Shown in pieces: positions 32,844-41,611 of a stretch of DNA of 64,000 bases. This DNA comes from Arhodomonas sp051195215 (GTDB lineage: Bacteria > Pseudomonadota > Gammaproteobacteria > Nitrococcales > Nitrococcaceae), in assembly GCF_051195215.1 (NCBI RefSeq), contig NZ_JBNAZM010000001.1, positions 248,001-312,000 on the forward strand. The letters are read 5' to 3'. Within the stretch, counting starts at the first letter, position 1, and each line of letters begins with the position of its first letter. Below the pieces are notes generated by a model. It was not told the origin of the DNA and did not search any database. It saw only the letters and a program-made list of their open reading frames with translations. Made by a program: the position numbers and the translations under genes.

Positions 32844-35639
32844 TCAACCCGCCTTGCGCAACAGCCCTTCCGCTTCGGCACGCTGGGTGTCGTCGCCCTC
32901 CTCGATCACTTCGTCGAGAAGCGAGCGTGCCCCCTCGGCATCCCCCATGTCCATGTAGGCACGCGCGAGATCCAGCTTGGTGGAGACTTCATCCAGCTCC
33001 TCTTCGCCATCCCCGGTCGCCTGGTCCGCCGATGCGTCACCGCTTGCGGAATCATCGCCGAAGTCGAGGCCCAGATCGCCGAAATCGAACTCGTCGAGCT
33101 CGTCAGCCGGTGCCTGCGTCTCCCCGCGCTTCGAGCCCGATGCGTCGACGCCGGTATCGTCACCCGCCTCCGGCAACTCGAAGTCCAGGCCGTCGCTGGA
33201 CTCGGCCGACGCCGGCCGCTCCGGCGCCCGCTCGTCTTCCGTCTCGTCCGCCGACGACGGCTCGAACTCCAGGGGTGCCCCCGGATCGTCGGATTGGGTA
33301 TCGGCGTACTCGCCGCGGCCGCCGGTCTCGCCTTCACCCGGCTCGAGGTCGAAATCGAGGTCGAAGGCCTCGTCCTCCGCCGGAAATCCGGACTCCCCGG
33401 CGGTCGCGGCACTGTCGCTCTCCTCGCCTTCGCCCGGCAACTCGAACGTGGGCTCGTCGACATCCGGGCTCGCATCGAAGCTCGGTGTATCTTCGGCGGG
33501 CGCACTCGCCTGCGGTTTTCCTTCACCCCCGAATAGCGGGTGCTCAGGCGCAACCTGCCGTCCCCAGGCAACCACCTCCTGCCACTGCGGGTCGTCTTCC
33601 GCGGGCATCTGGGTGTACAGCACCTGCGCTTCCGCTTCGAATCCGGAACGATCCTCCTGACGTGCGAGCACCTCGAGCAGCTTGACGCGCAGTGCCCGGT
33701 TGTCCGGATCGGCACCGAGGGCCTGATCGAGCACGTCCTGGGCACTCTCGTAGCGCCCGTAGGCCAGGAAGAAGTCGGCCTGCGCGATCGGGTCCCGCTC
33801 TTCCTCGGCCTGGTCCGACGAATCCGCGGACACGGACTCTGTCGTCGGCCCGGTAGTGAGCGCCTCCTCGCCCTCTGTGCTGTCGGTGCGCCGTCGCCGC
33901 ATGACCATAACGAGCATCAACGCGAGCAGGATCAAACCACCGGCTCCGAGAAGCAGCAGTCGGTTCGCCAGCAGCATGTCGGTGATCATGCCGACCAGTC
34001 CGGTCGTCGCCGGTTGCGGTTGCGCCGGGCTTTCCGCAGGCTGCGATTCGGCAGCCGACGAGTCAGCCCCGGCCTCATCGGCCGCCTGATCGGCTGGTGC
34101 CTGGTCATCCAGCGCCGTCGCACCATCCCCGGCGTCATCGCTCGTGACGGCATTCTCCGCATCGGATGCCGCGGGCGAGGCGGTCCCGGGATCGGACGCC
34201 GATTCCCCGGCAGTGTCCGTGTCCGCCGCCTCGCCCATGCCGGTGGTCCCCGGCGGCTCCATCGCATCCGGGGCAGCGTCATCGCCGGGCATGACCGCAT
34301 CACCGTCCGTGGCGGCCTCCGCGCCGGATTCCGGCGTCACGTTCTCCGTCGTCGTGTCCTCGCCGGCCTTGCCTTCGTCCGCTGCCATCGATGCGCCGGC
34401 TTCGCCGGTGTCGGATTGCGCGCCACCGGCCGCCGCCGCGCCCTCCGCGAGCCCGCCGCCGCTGACATTGACCGCACCCTCGAGGCGTTCCAGCTCGGTA
34501 CGCAAGGCCTCGAGCTCCGCCTTCAGGTCTTCATTCTCCGACTCCAGGCTCGCCTTATCCTCCTCGGCGGCGGTGAGCGCCTGCTGCAGGCGCGAGACGT
34601 TCTGCTCATTCGCCTCCAGATCCGCCTGGGCCAGGTTCTCCGTCGCTGACTCCCCACCACTGCTCGACGGTGCGACCACACGCAACTGCCCGTCGGCATC
34701 GGCATCAGCATCGGCACTCGCCTGGGCGGAACCCGACTCCCCGGACGTATCACCCTCGGGTGTCTGCGTATCGGCAGCGGCCTGCTCCTGCTGCGGCTGG
34801 GCCTCCGCCGGTGCAGTCTCCTGAGACTGCCGCCAGCTCTCCATCTGCCGACTGACCTCGCGCCGGGCTTCCGCATCGCTCACCCGCGTGGCGGCGTCCC
34901 CGTCCGGCAGGCGCAATACCGCCCCGCGTTTCAGGCGGTTGATGTTGCCGTCGATGAACGCCTCCGGATTGGCACGCAGAAGCGCGATCATCGTCTGGCG
35001 TACGTTCGCGCCGGCCGGGCGCACCTCCTCGGCGATAGCCCACAGGGTATCGCTGGCCTTGACCGGCCCATAGGTCGCTTCCTCCGTCGAGGTTTCCGCC
35101 GTACCAGTACCGGTGCCGCCGCTGCCCGGCGCGCTGGCCGCAGCACCACCGTCCTCGACGGCGATCTCGTCCGTGCCGCTCTCGGCCGGAGCGGCCTTGG
35201 CAGTGGACGGTGCCGCGCTAGGCGTGGATGCCTGTTCCTGGGCGTAGACAGGTGGGTCGAGAAGAACGGTGAATTCCCGCAGAAGGCTGCCCTGGGACCA
35301 CTCGACGTTGACCAGGAAATCCAGAAACGGCTCCTGAATCGGGCGCTCGCTGGTGATGGTGACGAACACTTCGCCGTCGTCGTTGCGTTCCACCTCGAAG
35401 TCCAGGCGCGTGAGGTAGAACGGCCGCGGGACGTCGGCACGATCGAACTGCTCCGCGGTGGCGAGCCCCACGCGCATCTGCGCCAGGTCCACGTCTTCCG
35501 CGGACAGGATCGGGATCCGCGCCGAAAGCGGTTCGTTGAGCCCCGAATTGGCTTGAATGCGTCCGAGGCCGACAGCCGCGACGTTCGTGGAGATCCCAGT
35601 CAGCGCAACGAGCGCCGCGGTAGCGAGTCTGCGTCGCAT
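32844..35639 (-). CDS. fimV: FimV-like pilus/polar-hub protein
   Basis: FimV localises type IV pilus and cAMP-signalling components to the pole and binds peptidoglycan. The 931-aa product has the expected architecture. It has a signal peptide (residues 1-24), the FimV N-terminal domain (GLGRIQANSGLNEPLSARI, to about 160) and a LysM-like domain (TLWAIAEEVRP, about 190-250). These are followed by a coiled coil (about 320-375), an acidic low-complexity region, one membrane helix (about 535-560, RLLLLGAGGLILLALMLVMV), and a very acidic cytoplasmic part. It ends in the FimV C-terminal TPR-like motif (TKLDLARAYMDMGDAEGARS). AAAGGGA precedes ATG 35639. The linkage asd-fimV-truA is conserved. Confidence 0.93.
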   Translation of the reverse strand: MRRRLATAALVALTGISTNVAAVGLGRIQANSGLNEPLSARIPILSAEDVDLAQMRVGLATAEQFDRADVPRPFYLTRLDFEVERNDDGEVFVTITSERPIQEPFLDFLVNVEWSQGSLLREFTVLLDPPVYAQEQASTPSAAPSTAKAAPAESGTDEIAVEDGGAAASAPGSGGTGTGTAETSTEEATYGPVKASDTLWAIAEEVRPAGANVRQTMIALLRANPEAFIDGNINRLKRGAVLRLPDGDAATRVSDAEARREVSRQMESWRQSQETAPAEAQPQQEQAAADTQTPEGDTSGESGSAQASADADADADGQLRVVAPSSSGGESATENLAQADLEANEQNVSRLQQALTAAEEDKASLESENEDLKAELEALRTELERLEGAVNVSGGGLAEGAAAAGGAQSDTGEAGASMAADEGKAGEDTTTENVTPESGAEAATDGDAVMPGDDAAPDAMEPPGTTGMGEAADTDTAGESASDPGTASPAASDAENAVTSDDAGDGATALDDQAPADQAADEAGADSSAAESQPAESPAQPQPATTGLVGMITDMLLANRLLLLGAGGLILLALMLVMVMRRRRTDSTEGEEALTTGPTTESVSADSSDQAEEERDPIAQADFFLAYGRYESAQDVLDQALGADPDNRALRVKLLEVLARQEDRSGFEAEAQVLYTQMPAEDDPQWQEVVAWGRQVAPEHPLFGGEGKPQASAPAEDTPSFDASPDVDEPTFELPGEGEESDSAATAGESGFPAEDEAFDLDFDLEPGEGETGGRGEYADTQSDDPGAPLEFEPSSADETEDERAPERPASAESSDGLDFELPEAGDDTGVDASGSKRGETQAPADELDEFDFGDLGLDFGDDSASGDASADQATGDGEEELDEVSTKLDLARAYMDMGDAEGARSLLDEVIEEGDDTQRAEAEGLLRKAG

Positions 35640-35993
35640 AGCATTCCCTTTTCCCAGCACCCCAGCACTCCCCGCCGGGCGCCCCGTGAAAATCCCCCCT
35701 CTACAGGCTGGGTTTCACGCGCCTGCAGGGTGGCTCGTTTATTATCCTGCGTTTCTGCGCCCCTGCCCGTCCGACGGTCGCCCCGTGAACGAATTCACCG
35801 TGCGTGTATCGCATTTCCAGGCCCACTGGACGCATCTGTGCCCACGTAAAATATCTTTTCCGCGTGCGCACCCACAAGGGCCAGCATGGGAAATACTGCC
35901 AGAATCGTCATATCCAGACAGTGAAACGGGTCACCACAGCGAACCGCCATGATGACCCGTGTAGCGGCGTCGATCGCCGGCGGGCACAGCGGG
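35640..35993. other. asd-fimV intergenic region (354 bp)
   Basis: No gene is supported. An 8-bp perfect inverted repeat (35926-35933 with 35953-35960, 19-nt spacer) lies about 35 nt beyond the asd stop and on the minus strand is followed by TTTC, a weak terminator candidate. A second inverted repeat (35685-35691 with 35713-35719) lies in the probable fimV leader. This is the widest gap in the leuC-to-DUF455 run, so fimV probably has its own promoter here; a TAATAA on the minus strand near 35740 is a possible -10 without a clear -35. Confidence 0.4.
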
Positions 35994-37109
35994 TCAGTCT
36001 TCCATGAGAATCCGCAGCATACGACGCAGGGGCTCGGCGGCCCCCCACAGCAGCTGGTCGCCCACCGTGAACGCCGACAGGTACTCGCCGCCCATGCTGA
36101 GCTTGCGCAGCCGCCCCACCGGCACGGACAGGGTGCCGGAGACGGCCGCCGGGGTGAGCTCATGCTTGCTCGCTTCCGGCTCGTTGGGCACGACCTTCGC
36201 CCACTCGTTGGCTTCCCCGAGCACGCCCTCGATCTCGGCGACCGGCACATCGCGGGTGAGCTTCACCGTCAGTGCCTGGGCATGGGAGCGCATGGCCCCG
36301 ATGCGCACGCAGATCCCGTCGATGGGGATGGGACGGTCGCTGCGGCCGAGGATTTTGTTGCTCTCGGCCTCGGCCTTCCATTCCTCCTTGCTCTGACCGG
36401 AGTCCATCGCCCTGTCGATCCACGGGATCAGGCTGCCTGCGAGCGGCACACCAAAATGCTCGGCCGGGTAGTCGCCGCCGGTGAGCGCGTCATTGACCGC
36501 GCGATCGATGTCCAGGATGGCGCTCGCCGGGTCGGCCAGCTTCGTCGCCGCAGCGTCGCGCAGAAAGCCCATCTGCTCCACGAGCTCGCGCATGTTCTGC
36601 GCACCGGCCCCTGAAGCCGCCTGGTAGGTCATGGGACTGATCCACTCCACCAGGCCCTGCTCGAAGAGTCCGGCCATGCCCATGAGCATGAGGCTCACCG
36701 TGCAGTTGCCGCCCACGTAGGTTTTCGTGCCGCCGGCGAGCCCATCACGGATGACGTTGAGGTTGACCGGATCCAGCACGATGATGCTGTCGTCGGTCAT
36801 GCGCAGGGTGGACGCCGCATCGATCCAGTAACCGTTCCAGCCCGCCTTGCGCAGATCCTCGTAGACCCGCGACGTGTAGTCGCCGCCCTGGGTAGTGACG
36901 ATGGCGTCCATCGTCCTGAGTGTGTCGATGTCGTGGGCGTCCTGCAGGGGAGCGGCACCCTTGCCCACATCCGGACCGGGCTGGCCGGTCTGGGACGTGG
37001 AGAAGAAGACCGGCTCGGCAATGTCCGCGAAGTCGTTCTCGGCGCGCATCCGGTCCATGAGCACGGAGCCCACCATGCCTCGCCAGCCGACAAAACCGAT
37101 TCGCTTCAT
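35994..37109 (-). CDS. asd: Aspartate-semialdehyde dehydrogenase
   Basis: Asd reduces beta-aspartyl phosphate to aspartate semialdehyde, the precursor of Lys, Met, Thr and diaminopimelate, and also of ectoine. The 371-aa product has NADP-binding GFVGWRGMVGSVL and the active-site cysteine in VGGNCTVSLMLMG (about residue 135), with the histidine later in IGAMRSHAQAL. This is the Gram-negative type, of normal length. AGAGG precedes ATG 37109; the long upstream extension of the frame overlaps leuB and was rejected. It follows leuB by 49 bp. Confidence 0.96.
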   Translation of the reverse strand: MKRIGFVGWRGMVGSVLMDRMRAENDFADIAEPVFFSTSQTGQPGPDVGKGAAPLQDAHDIDTLRTMDAIVTTQGGDYTSRVYEDLRKAGWNGYWIDAASTLRMTDDSIIVLDPVNLNVIRDGLAGGTKTYVGGNCTVSLMLMGMAGLFEQGLVEWISPMTYQAASGAGAQNMRELVEQMGFLRDAAATKLADPASAILDIDRAVNDALTGGDYPAEHFGVPLAGSLIPWIDRAMDSGQSKEEWKAEAESNKILGRSDRPIPIDGICVRIGAMRSHAQALTVKLTRDVPVAEIEGVLGEANEWAKVVPNEPEASKHELTPAAVSGTLSVPVGRLRKLSMGGEYLSAFTVGDQLLWGAAEPLRRMLRILMED

Positions 37110-37158
37110 GATTACCTCTTTGCGTTGCTTCGTTACCGGGCGACGGCCGGCGCGCCGG

Positions 37159-38241
37159 TCACGCCGCGGCGTGCAGCGCGGCGACGACAGCGTCGCCCAT
37201 CTCCGAGGTGCCCGCGACGCGGGTCCCATCGGTGTGGATATCCGGGGTGCGCAGCCCCTCGTCGAGCACCTTGCCGACCGCCGCCTGCACCCGGTCGGCG
37301 AGATCCGCCTCCGCCAGGGTATAACGCAGCAACATCGCCAGCGACAGGATGGTGGCGAGCGGATTCGCCTTGCCCTGCCCCGCGATATCCGGCGCCGAGC
37401 CGTGCACGGGCTCGTACAACCCCTTGGCGCGCTCGTCGAGCGAGGCGGACGGCAACATGCCGATCGAGCCGGTAAGCATCGCGGCGCAATCCGACAGGAT
37501 ATCCCCGAACATGTTACCAGTTACGACAACGTCGAACTGCTTCGGTGCACGCACGAGCTGCATGGCGGCATTGTCGACATACATGTGCGAAAGCTCGACG
37601 CCCGGATAATCCTCGGCCAGCGTGGTCATGGTCTCGCGCCAGAGCTCGCTGACCTCGAGCACATTCGCTTTGTCCACCGAGGTCAGCCGGCCGTCACGCT
37701 TGCCGGCAATGTCAAAAGCCAGACGGCCGATGCGCTCGACCTCCGGCTCGGAATAGACCAGGGTGTTGTAGCCGCGGCGCTCGCCGGGCTCGCCCTCGAT
37801 CCCCCGCGGCGCCCCGAAATAGATCCCACCGGTGAGCTCGCGCACGATCATGATATCGAGCCCTGCGACCACTTCCGGCTTGAGCGCCGAGGCCGACGCA
37901 AGCTGTGGATACAGGATGGCAGGGCGCAGGTTCGCGAACAGCCCCAGCGCCGAGCGAATCGCGAGCAGGCCCCGCTCCGGACGCAGCTCACGCTCGATGT
38001 CGTCCCACTTCGGTCCACCGACCGCCCCCATGAGAATGGCGTCGGCTTCCCGGGCCAGCGCCAGCGTATCCGCCGGCAGCGGTGCACCCTTGGCGTCCGT
38101 CGCGGCACCACCGATCAGCGCGTGCTCCGTCGCCACGTCCAGGCCGAAATCCCCACGCAGCGCCGCCAGCACCTTCTCCGCCTCGGCGACGATTTCCGGC
38201 CCGACACCGTCCCCCGGGAGAATCAGTATTTTCTTAGACAT
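37159..38241 (-). CDS. leuB: 3-isopropylmalate dehydrogenase
   Basis: LeuB oxidises and decarboxylates 3-isopropylmalate to 2-oxoisocaproate in leucine synthesis. The 360-aa product starts KKILILPGDGVGPEIV and contains the substrate-binding arginines (RPERGLLAIRSAL), the YFGAPRG loop, and the metal-binding aspartates in NMFGDILSDCAAML. The C-terminal PVHGSAPDIAGQGKANP loop binds NAD. It lies 45 bp after leuD. Confidence 0.97.
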   Translation of the reverse strand: MSKKILILPGDGVGPEIVAEAEKVLAALRGDFGLDVATEHALIGGAATDAKGAPLPADTLALAREADAILMGAVGGPKWDDIERELRPERGLLAIRSALGLFANLRPAILYPQLASASALKPEVVAGLDIMIVRELTGGIYFGAPRGIEGEPGERRGYNTLVYSEPEVERIGRLAFDIAGKRDGRLTSVDKANVLEVSELWRETMTTLAEDYPGVELSHMYVDNAAMQLVRAPKQFDVVVTGNMFGDILSDCAAMLTGSIGMLPSASLDERAKGLYEPVHGSAPDIAGQGKANPLATILSLAMLLRYTLAEADLADRVQAAVGKVLDEGLRTPDIHTDGTRVAGTSEMGDAVVAALHAAA

Positions 38242-38286
38242 AGAAGCATTTCCAGGTCATGGGAATCACCACAACGTGCAACGGTC

Positions 38287-38928
38287 TCATTCCCCGAACA
38301 GCCACGGCGCTTCTTCGCGGCGGCGGGCCTCGTAGGCCCGGATTTCATCGGCATGCTTGAGGGTCAGACCAATCTCGTCGAGGCCCTCCACCAGCGCGTG
38401 CTTGCGGAAGGCATCGATCTCGAAGGCGAATCGCTCGCCCGAAGGCGTCGTCACGGTCTGCGCGGGCAGATCCACCTCGAGGCTATAGCCCTCGCTGGCC
38501 CGGGTTTCCTCGAAAAGCCGCTCCACCGCTTCCTCGGAGAGAGCCACCGGCAGGATGCCATTCTTGCTGCAGTTGTTGTAGAAAATGTCCGCGTAACTCG
38601 GCGCGATGATGACGCGAAAACCGTAGTCCGCGAGCGCCCAGGGCGCATGCTCGCGGGAGCTGCCGCAGCCGAAGTTGCGCCGTGCGAGCAGGATACTCGC
38701 CCCCTGGTAGCGCGGCTGATTGAGCACGAAATCCGGGTTCAACGGACGCTGGCTGTTGTCCTGGCCCGGTTCGCCGTGGTCCAGATAGCGCCACTCGTCG
38801 AAGAGATTCGGACCGAACCCCGTGCGCTTGATCGACTTGAGAAACTGCTTGGGAATGATGGCGTCGGTGTCCACGTTCGCGCGATCGAGCGGCGCCACGA
38901 CCCCCTTGACGCGGGTGAGCGGTTCCAT
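38287..38928 (-). CDS. leuD: 3-isopropylmalate dehydratase small subunit
   Basis: LeuD pairs with LeuC to isomerise 2- to 3-isopropylmalate. The 213-aa product shows NVDTDAIIPKQFLKSI and the swivelling-domain motif RRNFGCGSSREHAPWAL. The ATG at 38928 has GAGGAG about 9 nt upstream and is 2 nt after the leuC stop, so coupled translation is likely. Confidence 0.97.
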   Translation of the reverse strand: MEPLTRVKGVVAPLDRANVDTDAIIPKQFLKSIKRTGFGPNLFDEWRYLDHGEPGQDNSQRPLNPDFVLNQPRYQGASILLARRNFGCGSSREHAPWALADYGFRVIIAPSYADIFYNNCSKNGILPVALSEEAVERLFEETRASEGYSLEVDLPAQTVTTPSGERFAFEIDAFRKHALVEGLDEIGLTLKHADEIRAYEARRREEAPWLFGE

Positions 38929-38930
38929 GG

Positions 38931-40334
38931 TCAAAGGCTCCTCACGTCGGTGAAGTGACCGGCGACAGCGGCCGCAGCCGCCATGGCGGGGCTCACGAGA
39001 TGGGTACGCCCGCCCTGCCCCTGCCGGCCCTCGAAGTTGCGGTTGGAAGTCGAGGCGCAGCGCTCCCCCGGCTCCAGCCGGTCAGCATTCATCGCCAGGC
39101 ACATGGAGCAGCCGGGCTCGCGCCACTCGAAGCCGGCGTCGGTAAAGATCCGGTCGAGCCCCTCGGCCTCGGCCTGCTGTTTGACGACACCGGAGCCGGG
39201 CACTACCAACGCGAGCGTCACGCTGTCGGCCACCTGCCGGCCACGGACCACCCCGGCAGCGGCGCGCAGGTCCTCGATCCGGGAGTTGGTGCACGAGCCG
39301 ATGAAGATCTTGTCAGGTCGGATACCGCTTATGGGCGCACCGGCCTCCAACCCCATATACTCGAGTGCCCGGCGAACGCCCTCGCGCTTGACCTCGTCGG
39401 GCTCTGCGGCGGGATCGGGCACCCGGCCGTCCACCGGTGCCACCATCTCCGGCGACGTCCCCCAGCTCACCTGGGGCCGGATATCCGCCGCATCGATGGT
39501 GACGACCCGGTCGAATTCCGCGTCGGCGTCGGAATGCAGCGTCCGCCAGTAGTCGACGGCCTGATCCCAACGCTCACCAGCGGGTGCGAACGGCCGGCCG
39601 CGCATGTACTCGACGGTAGTGTCGTCCACCGCCACCATGCCGCAACGGGCGCCGGCCTCGATGGACATGTTGCACACCGTCATCCGCCCCTCCATGGAGA
39701 GCGCGCGGATCGCATCGCCGCCGAACTCGATGGCGTAACCGGTGCCGCCCGCCGTCCCGATCACCCCGATGATGTGGAGGATGATGTCCTTGGCGGTGAC
39801 CCCGGGCCCGACCTGCCCGTCCACACGCACGAGCATGCGCCTGGACTTCGCCTGGATGAGCGTCTGCGTGGCGAGGACGTGCTCCACCTCGGAGGTGCCG
39901 ATGCCAAAGGCCAGCGCCCCGAGCGCGCCATGGGTCGACGTGTGGGAATCACCGCAAACCACGGTCATGCCCGGCTGCGTCGCCCCCTGCTCCGGCCCGA
40001 TGACATGGACGATGCCCTGGCGCGGGTCGGCCATGTCGAACTCGGTGATACCGTACTCTGAGCAATTGCGGTCCAGCGTCTCGACCTGCAGGCGCGAGAC
40101 CGGATCGGCGATGCCGCCGCTGCGATCGGTGGTGGGTACGTTGTGATCCGCCACCGCCAGATTCGCAGCCGTTCTCCATGGCTGCCGCCCCGCCAGTCGC
40201 AGCCCCTCGAAGGCCTGGGGCGACGTCACCTCGTGAACGAGCTGGCGGTCGATGTAGAGCAGTGCCGTGCCGTCATTGTTGTTCCTGACGACATGGGCGT
40301 CCCAGAGCTTGTCGTAGAGCGTGCGGCCCGCCAT
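38931..40334 (-). CDS. leuC: 3-isopropylmalate dehydratase large subunit
   Basis: LeuC carries the 4Fe-4S cluster of isopropylmalate isomerase. The 467-aa product contains CGDSHTSTHGALGALAFGIG and the cluster cysteines in FIGSCTNSRIEDL and GCSMCLAMN. CAGGAGAG lies a short distance before ATG 40334. It is the first gene of leuCDB-asd and is divergent from the LysR regulator across 132 bp that hold an operator-like palindrome. Confidence 0.97.
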   Translation of the reverse strand: MAGRTLYDKLWDAHVVRNNNDGTALLYIDRQLVHEVTSPQAFEGLRLAGRQPWRTAANLAVADHNVPTTDRSGGIADPVSRLQVETLDRNCSEYGITEFDMADPRQGIVHVIGPEQGATQPGMTVVCGDSHTSTHGALGALAFGIGTSEVEHVLATQTLIQAKSRRMLVRVDGQVGPGVTAKDIILHIIGVIGTAGGTGYAIEFGGDAIRALSMEGRMTVCNMSIEAGARCGMVAVDDTTVEYMRGRPFAPAGERWDQAVDYWRTLHSDADAEFDRVVTIDAADIRPQVSWGTSPEMVAPVDGRVPDPAAEPDEVKREGVRRALEYMGLEAGAPISGIRPDKIFIGSCTNSRIEDLRAAAGVVRGRQVADSVTLALVVPGSGVVKQQAEAEGLDRIFTDAGFEWREPGCSMCLAMNADRLEPGERCASTSNRNFEGRQGQGGRTHLVSPAMAAAAAVAGHFTDVRSL

Positions 40335-40416
40335 GGGTACGTCTCTCCTGTGGTCTTCGCCGGTCACCCGGCATCGCTGCGGGTAGTTCGGGCTTGAGTG
40401 TAGGCGGGCGAACTCA

Positions 40417-40436
40417 ATAAAATCAATTCATCTTAT
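40417..40436. promoter_or_regulatory. LysR-type operator-like palindrome between leuC and lysR
   Basis: A 20-bp AT-rich quasi-palindrome (ATAA-AAT-C-AATT-C-ATC-TTAT) matches its own complement at 16 of 20 positions, and contains a T-N11-A element typical of LysR-type binding sites. It lies 30 bp before the regulator start and about 80 bp before leuC, in the only AT-rich part of the intergenic region. Confidence 0.55.
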
Positions 40437-40466
40437 TTATTGTTTGCATTCCTAAAAGGAATCCCG

Positions 40467-41369
40467 ATGGACACCCAGAGCCTCCGTGCCTTCCTCACGG
40501 TCGCCGAGCACAGCTCGTTCTCCCTGGCTGCCGAGGCCCTGGAACTGACGCAGCCCGCCGTGAGCAAACGCATCGCCAACCTGGAGACGCAGACCGGCAC
40601 CCGGCTGTTCGACCGTATCGGCCGCCGCGTCACCCTGACCGAAGCGGGCCGCACATTGCTGCCGAAGGCGCGCGAGGTGCTCGTCCTGGTGGACGACACT
40701 CAGCGAGCACTGGCCAACCTCAACCGCGACGTACGCGGTAGTCTCACGTTGGGTACTAGCCACCACGTGGGGCTTCACCGGTTGCCACCGGTGCTCAAGG
40801 GCTATACCCGCGACTATCCGGATGTGCGCCTCGACATGCGCTTTCTCGACTCCGAGCAGGCCTATCAGGCGGTGCTCGATGGCGCCCTGGAGCTCGCCGT
40901 GGTCACCCTGGCGCCGCAACCCGACCCGGCACTGACCGTCGTCCCCGTATGGGTGGACCACCTGCGCTTCGTTTGCGCTCGCGAGCACCCGCTCGCCGGT
41001 GCCGAAGCCCTCGCGCTGGAAGATCTCACTCACCACGAGGCCGTGATGCCGGGTCACATGACATTCACCCGCGGCATCGTCACCGAGCGTTTTGCTCAAG
41101 CGGGGCTGGAGATCAACGTCGGCCTGTCCACCAACTACCTGGAAACGCTCAAGATGATGGCCTCCATCGGCCTGGGCTGGAGCGTGCTTCCGGAGACGCT
41201 GATCGACGGCGAGCTGTGCGTCCTCCCCGTCGGCCACACGCCCATTCGCCGCCCACTCGGCTACCTCTACCATCGCAGCCGCACGCTATCGAACGCCGCC
41301 CGGGCGATGATCGAGCGGTTGGAGGTGGTGAGAAGGTCGAACGTAGCAACTCAGGGAAGAGAGAATTAA
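40467..41369 (+). CDS. LysR-family transcriptional regulator, divergent from leuC
   Basis: The 300-aa product has an N-terminal winged helix-turn-helix (residues 1-60; FSLAAEALELTQPAVSKRIANLE) and a periplasmic-binding-like effector domain (about 90-295). AAAAGGA precedes ATG 40467; an upstream TTG is unlikely. Divergent placement against leuCDB suggests it regulates leucine synthesis, as proposed for similarly placed regulators in pseudomonads. The effector cannot be told from sequence. Confidence 0.93.
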   Translation: MDTQSLRAFLTVAEHSSFSLAAEALELTQPAVSKRIANLETQTGTRLFDRIGRRVTLTEAGRTLLPKAREVLVLVDDTQRALANLNRDVRGSLTLGTSHHVGLHRLPPVLKGYTRDYPDVRLDMRFLDSEQAYQAVLDGALELAVVTLAPQPDPALTVVPVWVDHLRFVCAREHPLAGAEALALEDLTHHEAVMPGHMTFTRGIVTERFAQAGLEINVGLSTNYLETLKMMASIGLGWSVLPETLIDGELCVLPVGHTPIRRPLGYLYHRSRTLSNAARAMIERLEVVRRSNVATQGREN

Positions 41370-41447
41370 TTACAGCCACAAAGAGGAAGGTGGAAAGACG
41401 ATAGGGCGCGAGTGCAGCGCGGCCGTTACCCCAATGGCTTGCAGGCA

Positions 41448-41524
41448 GTGTGGGGCGGGCGTTGGCGGCAGTCGAGCGTACAGGGACGTATTCATAGCGT
41501 GTCTCGCCAACGCCCGCCCCACAC
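41448..41524. repeat. Perfect 20-bp inverted repeat between lysR and aroC
   Basis: Arms at 41448-41467 (GTGTGGGGCGGGCGTTGGCG) and 41505-41524 are exactly complementary, separated by 37 nt. The element lies between convergent genes and has no T run, no transposase and no visible target-site duplication. It looks like a repetitive extragenic palindrome or a small non-autonomous element. No second copy was seen in this window. Confidence 0.75.
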
Positions 41525-41611
41525 GGTCTATCCGCCAACGTCGAAGCAACCCCGGTATCGCGGGAAAATCGCGCTCACACTCACGTGCGGACGCAAATGC
41601 AGCCTGCACCT

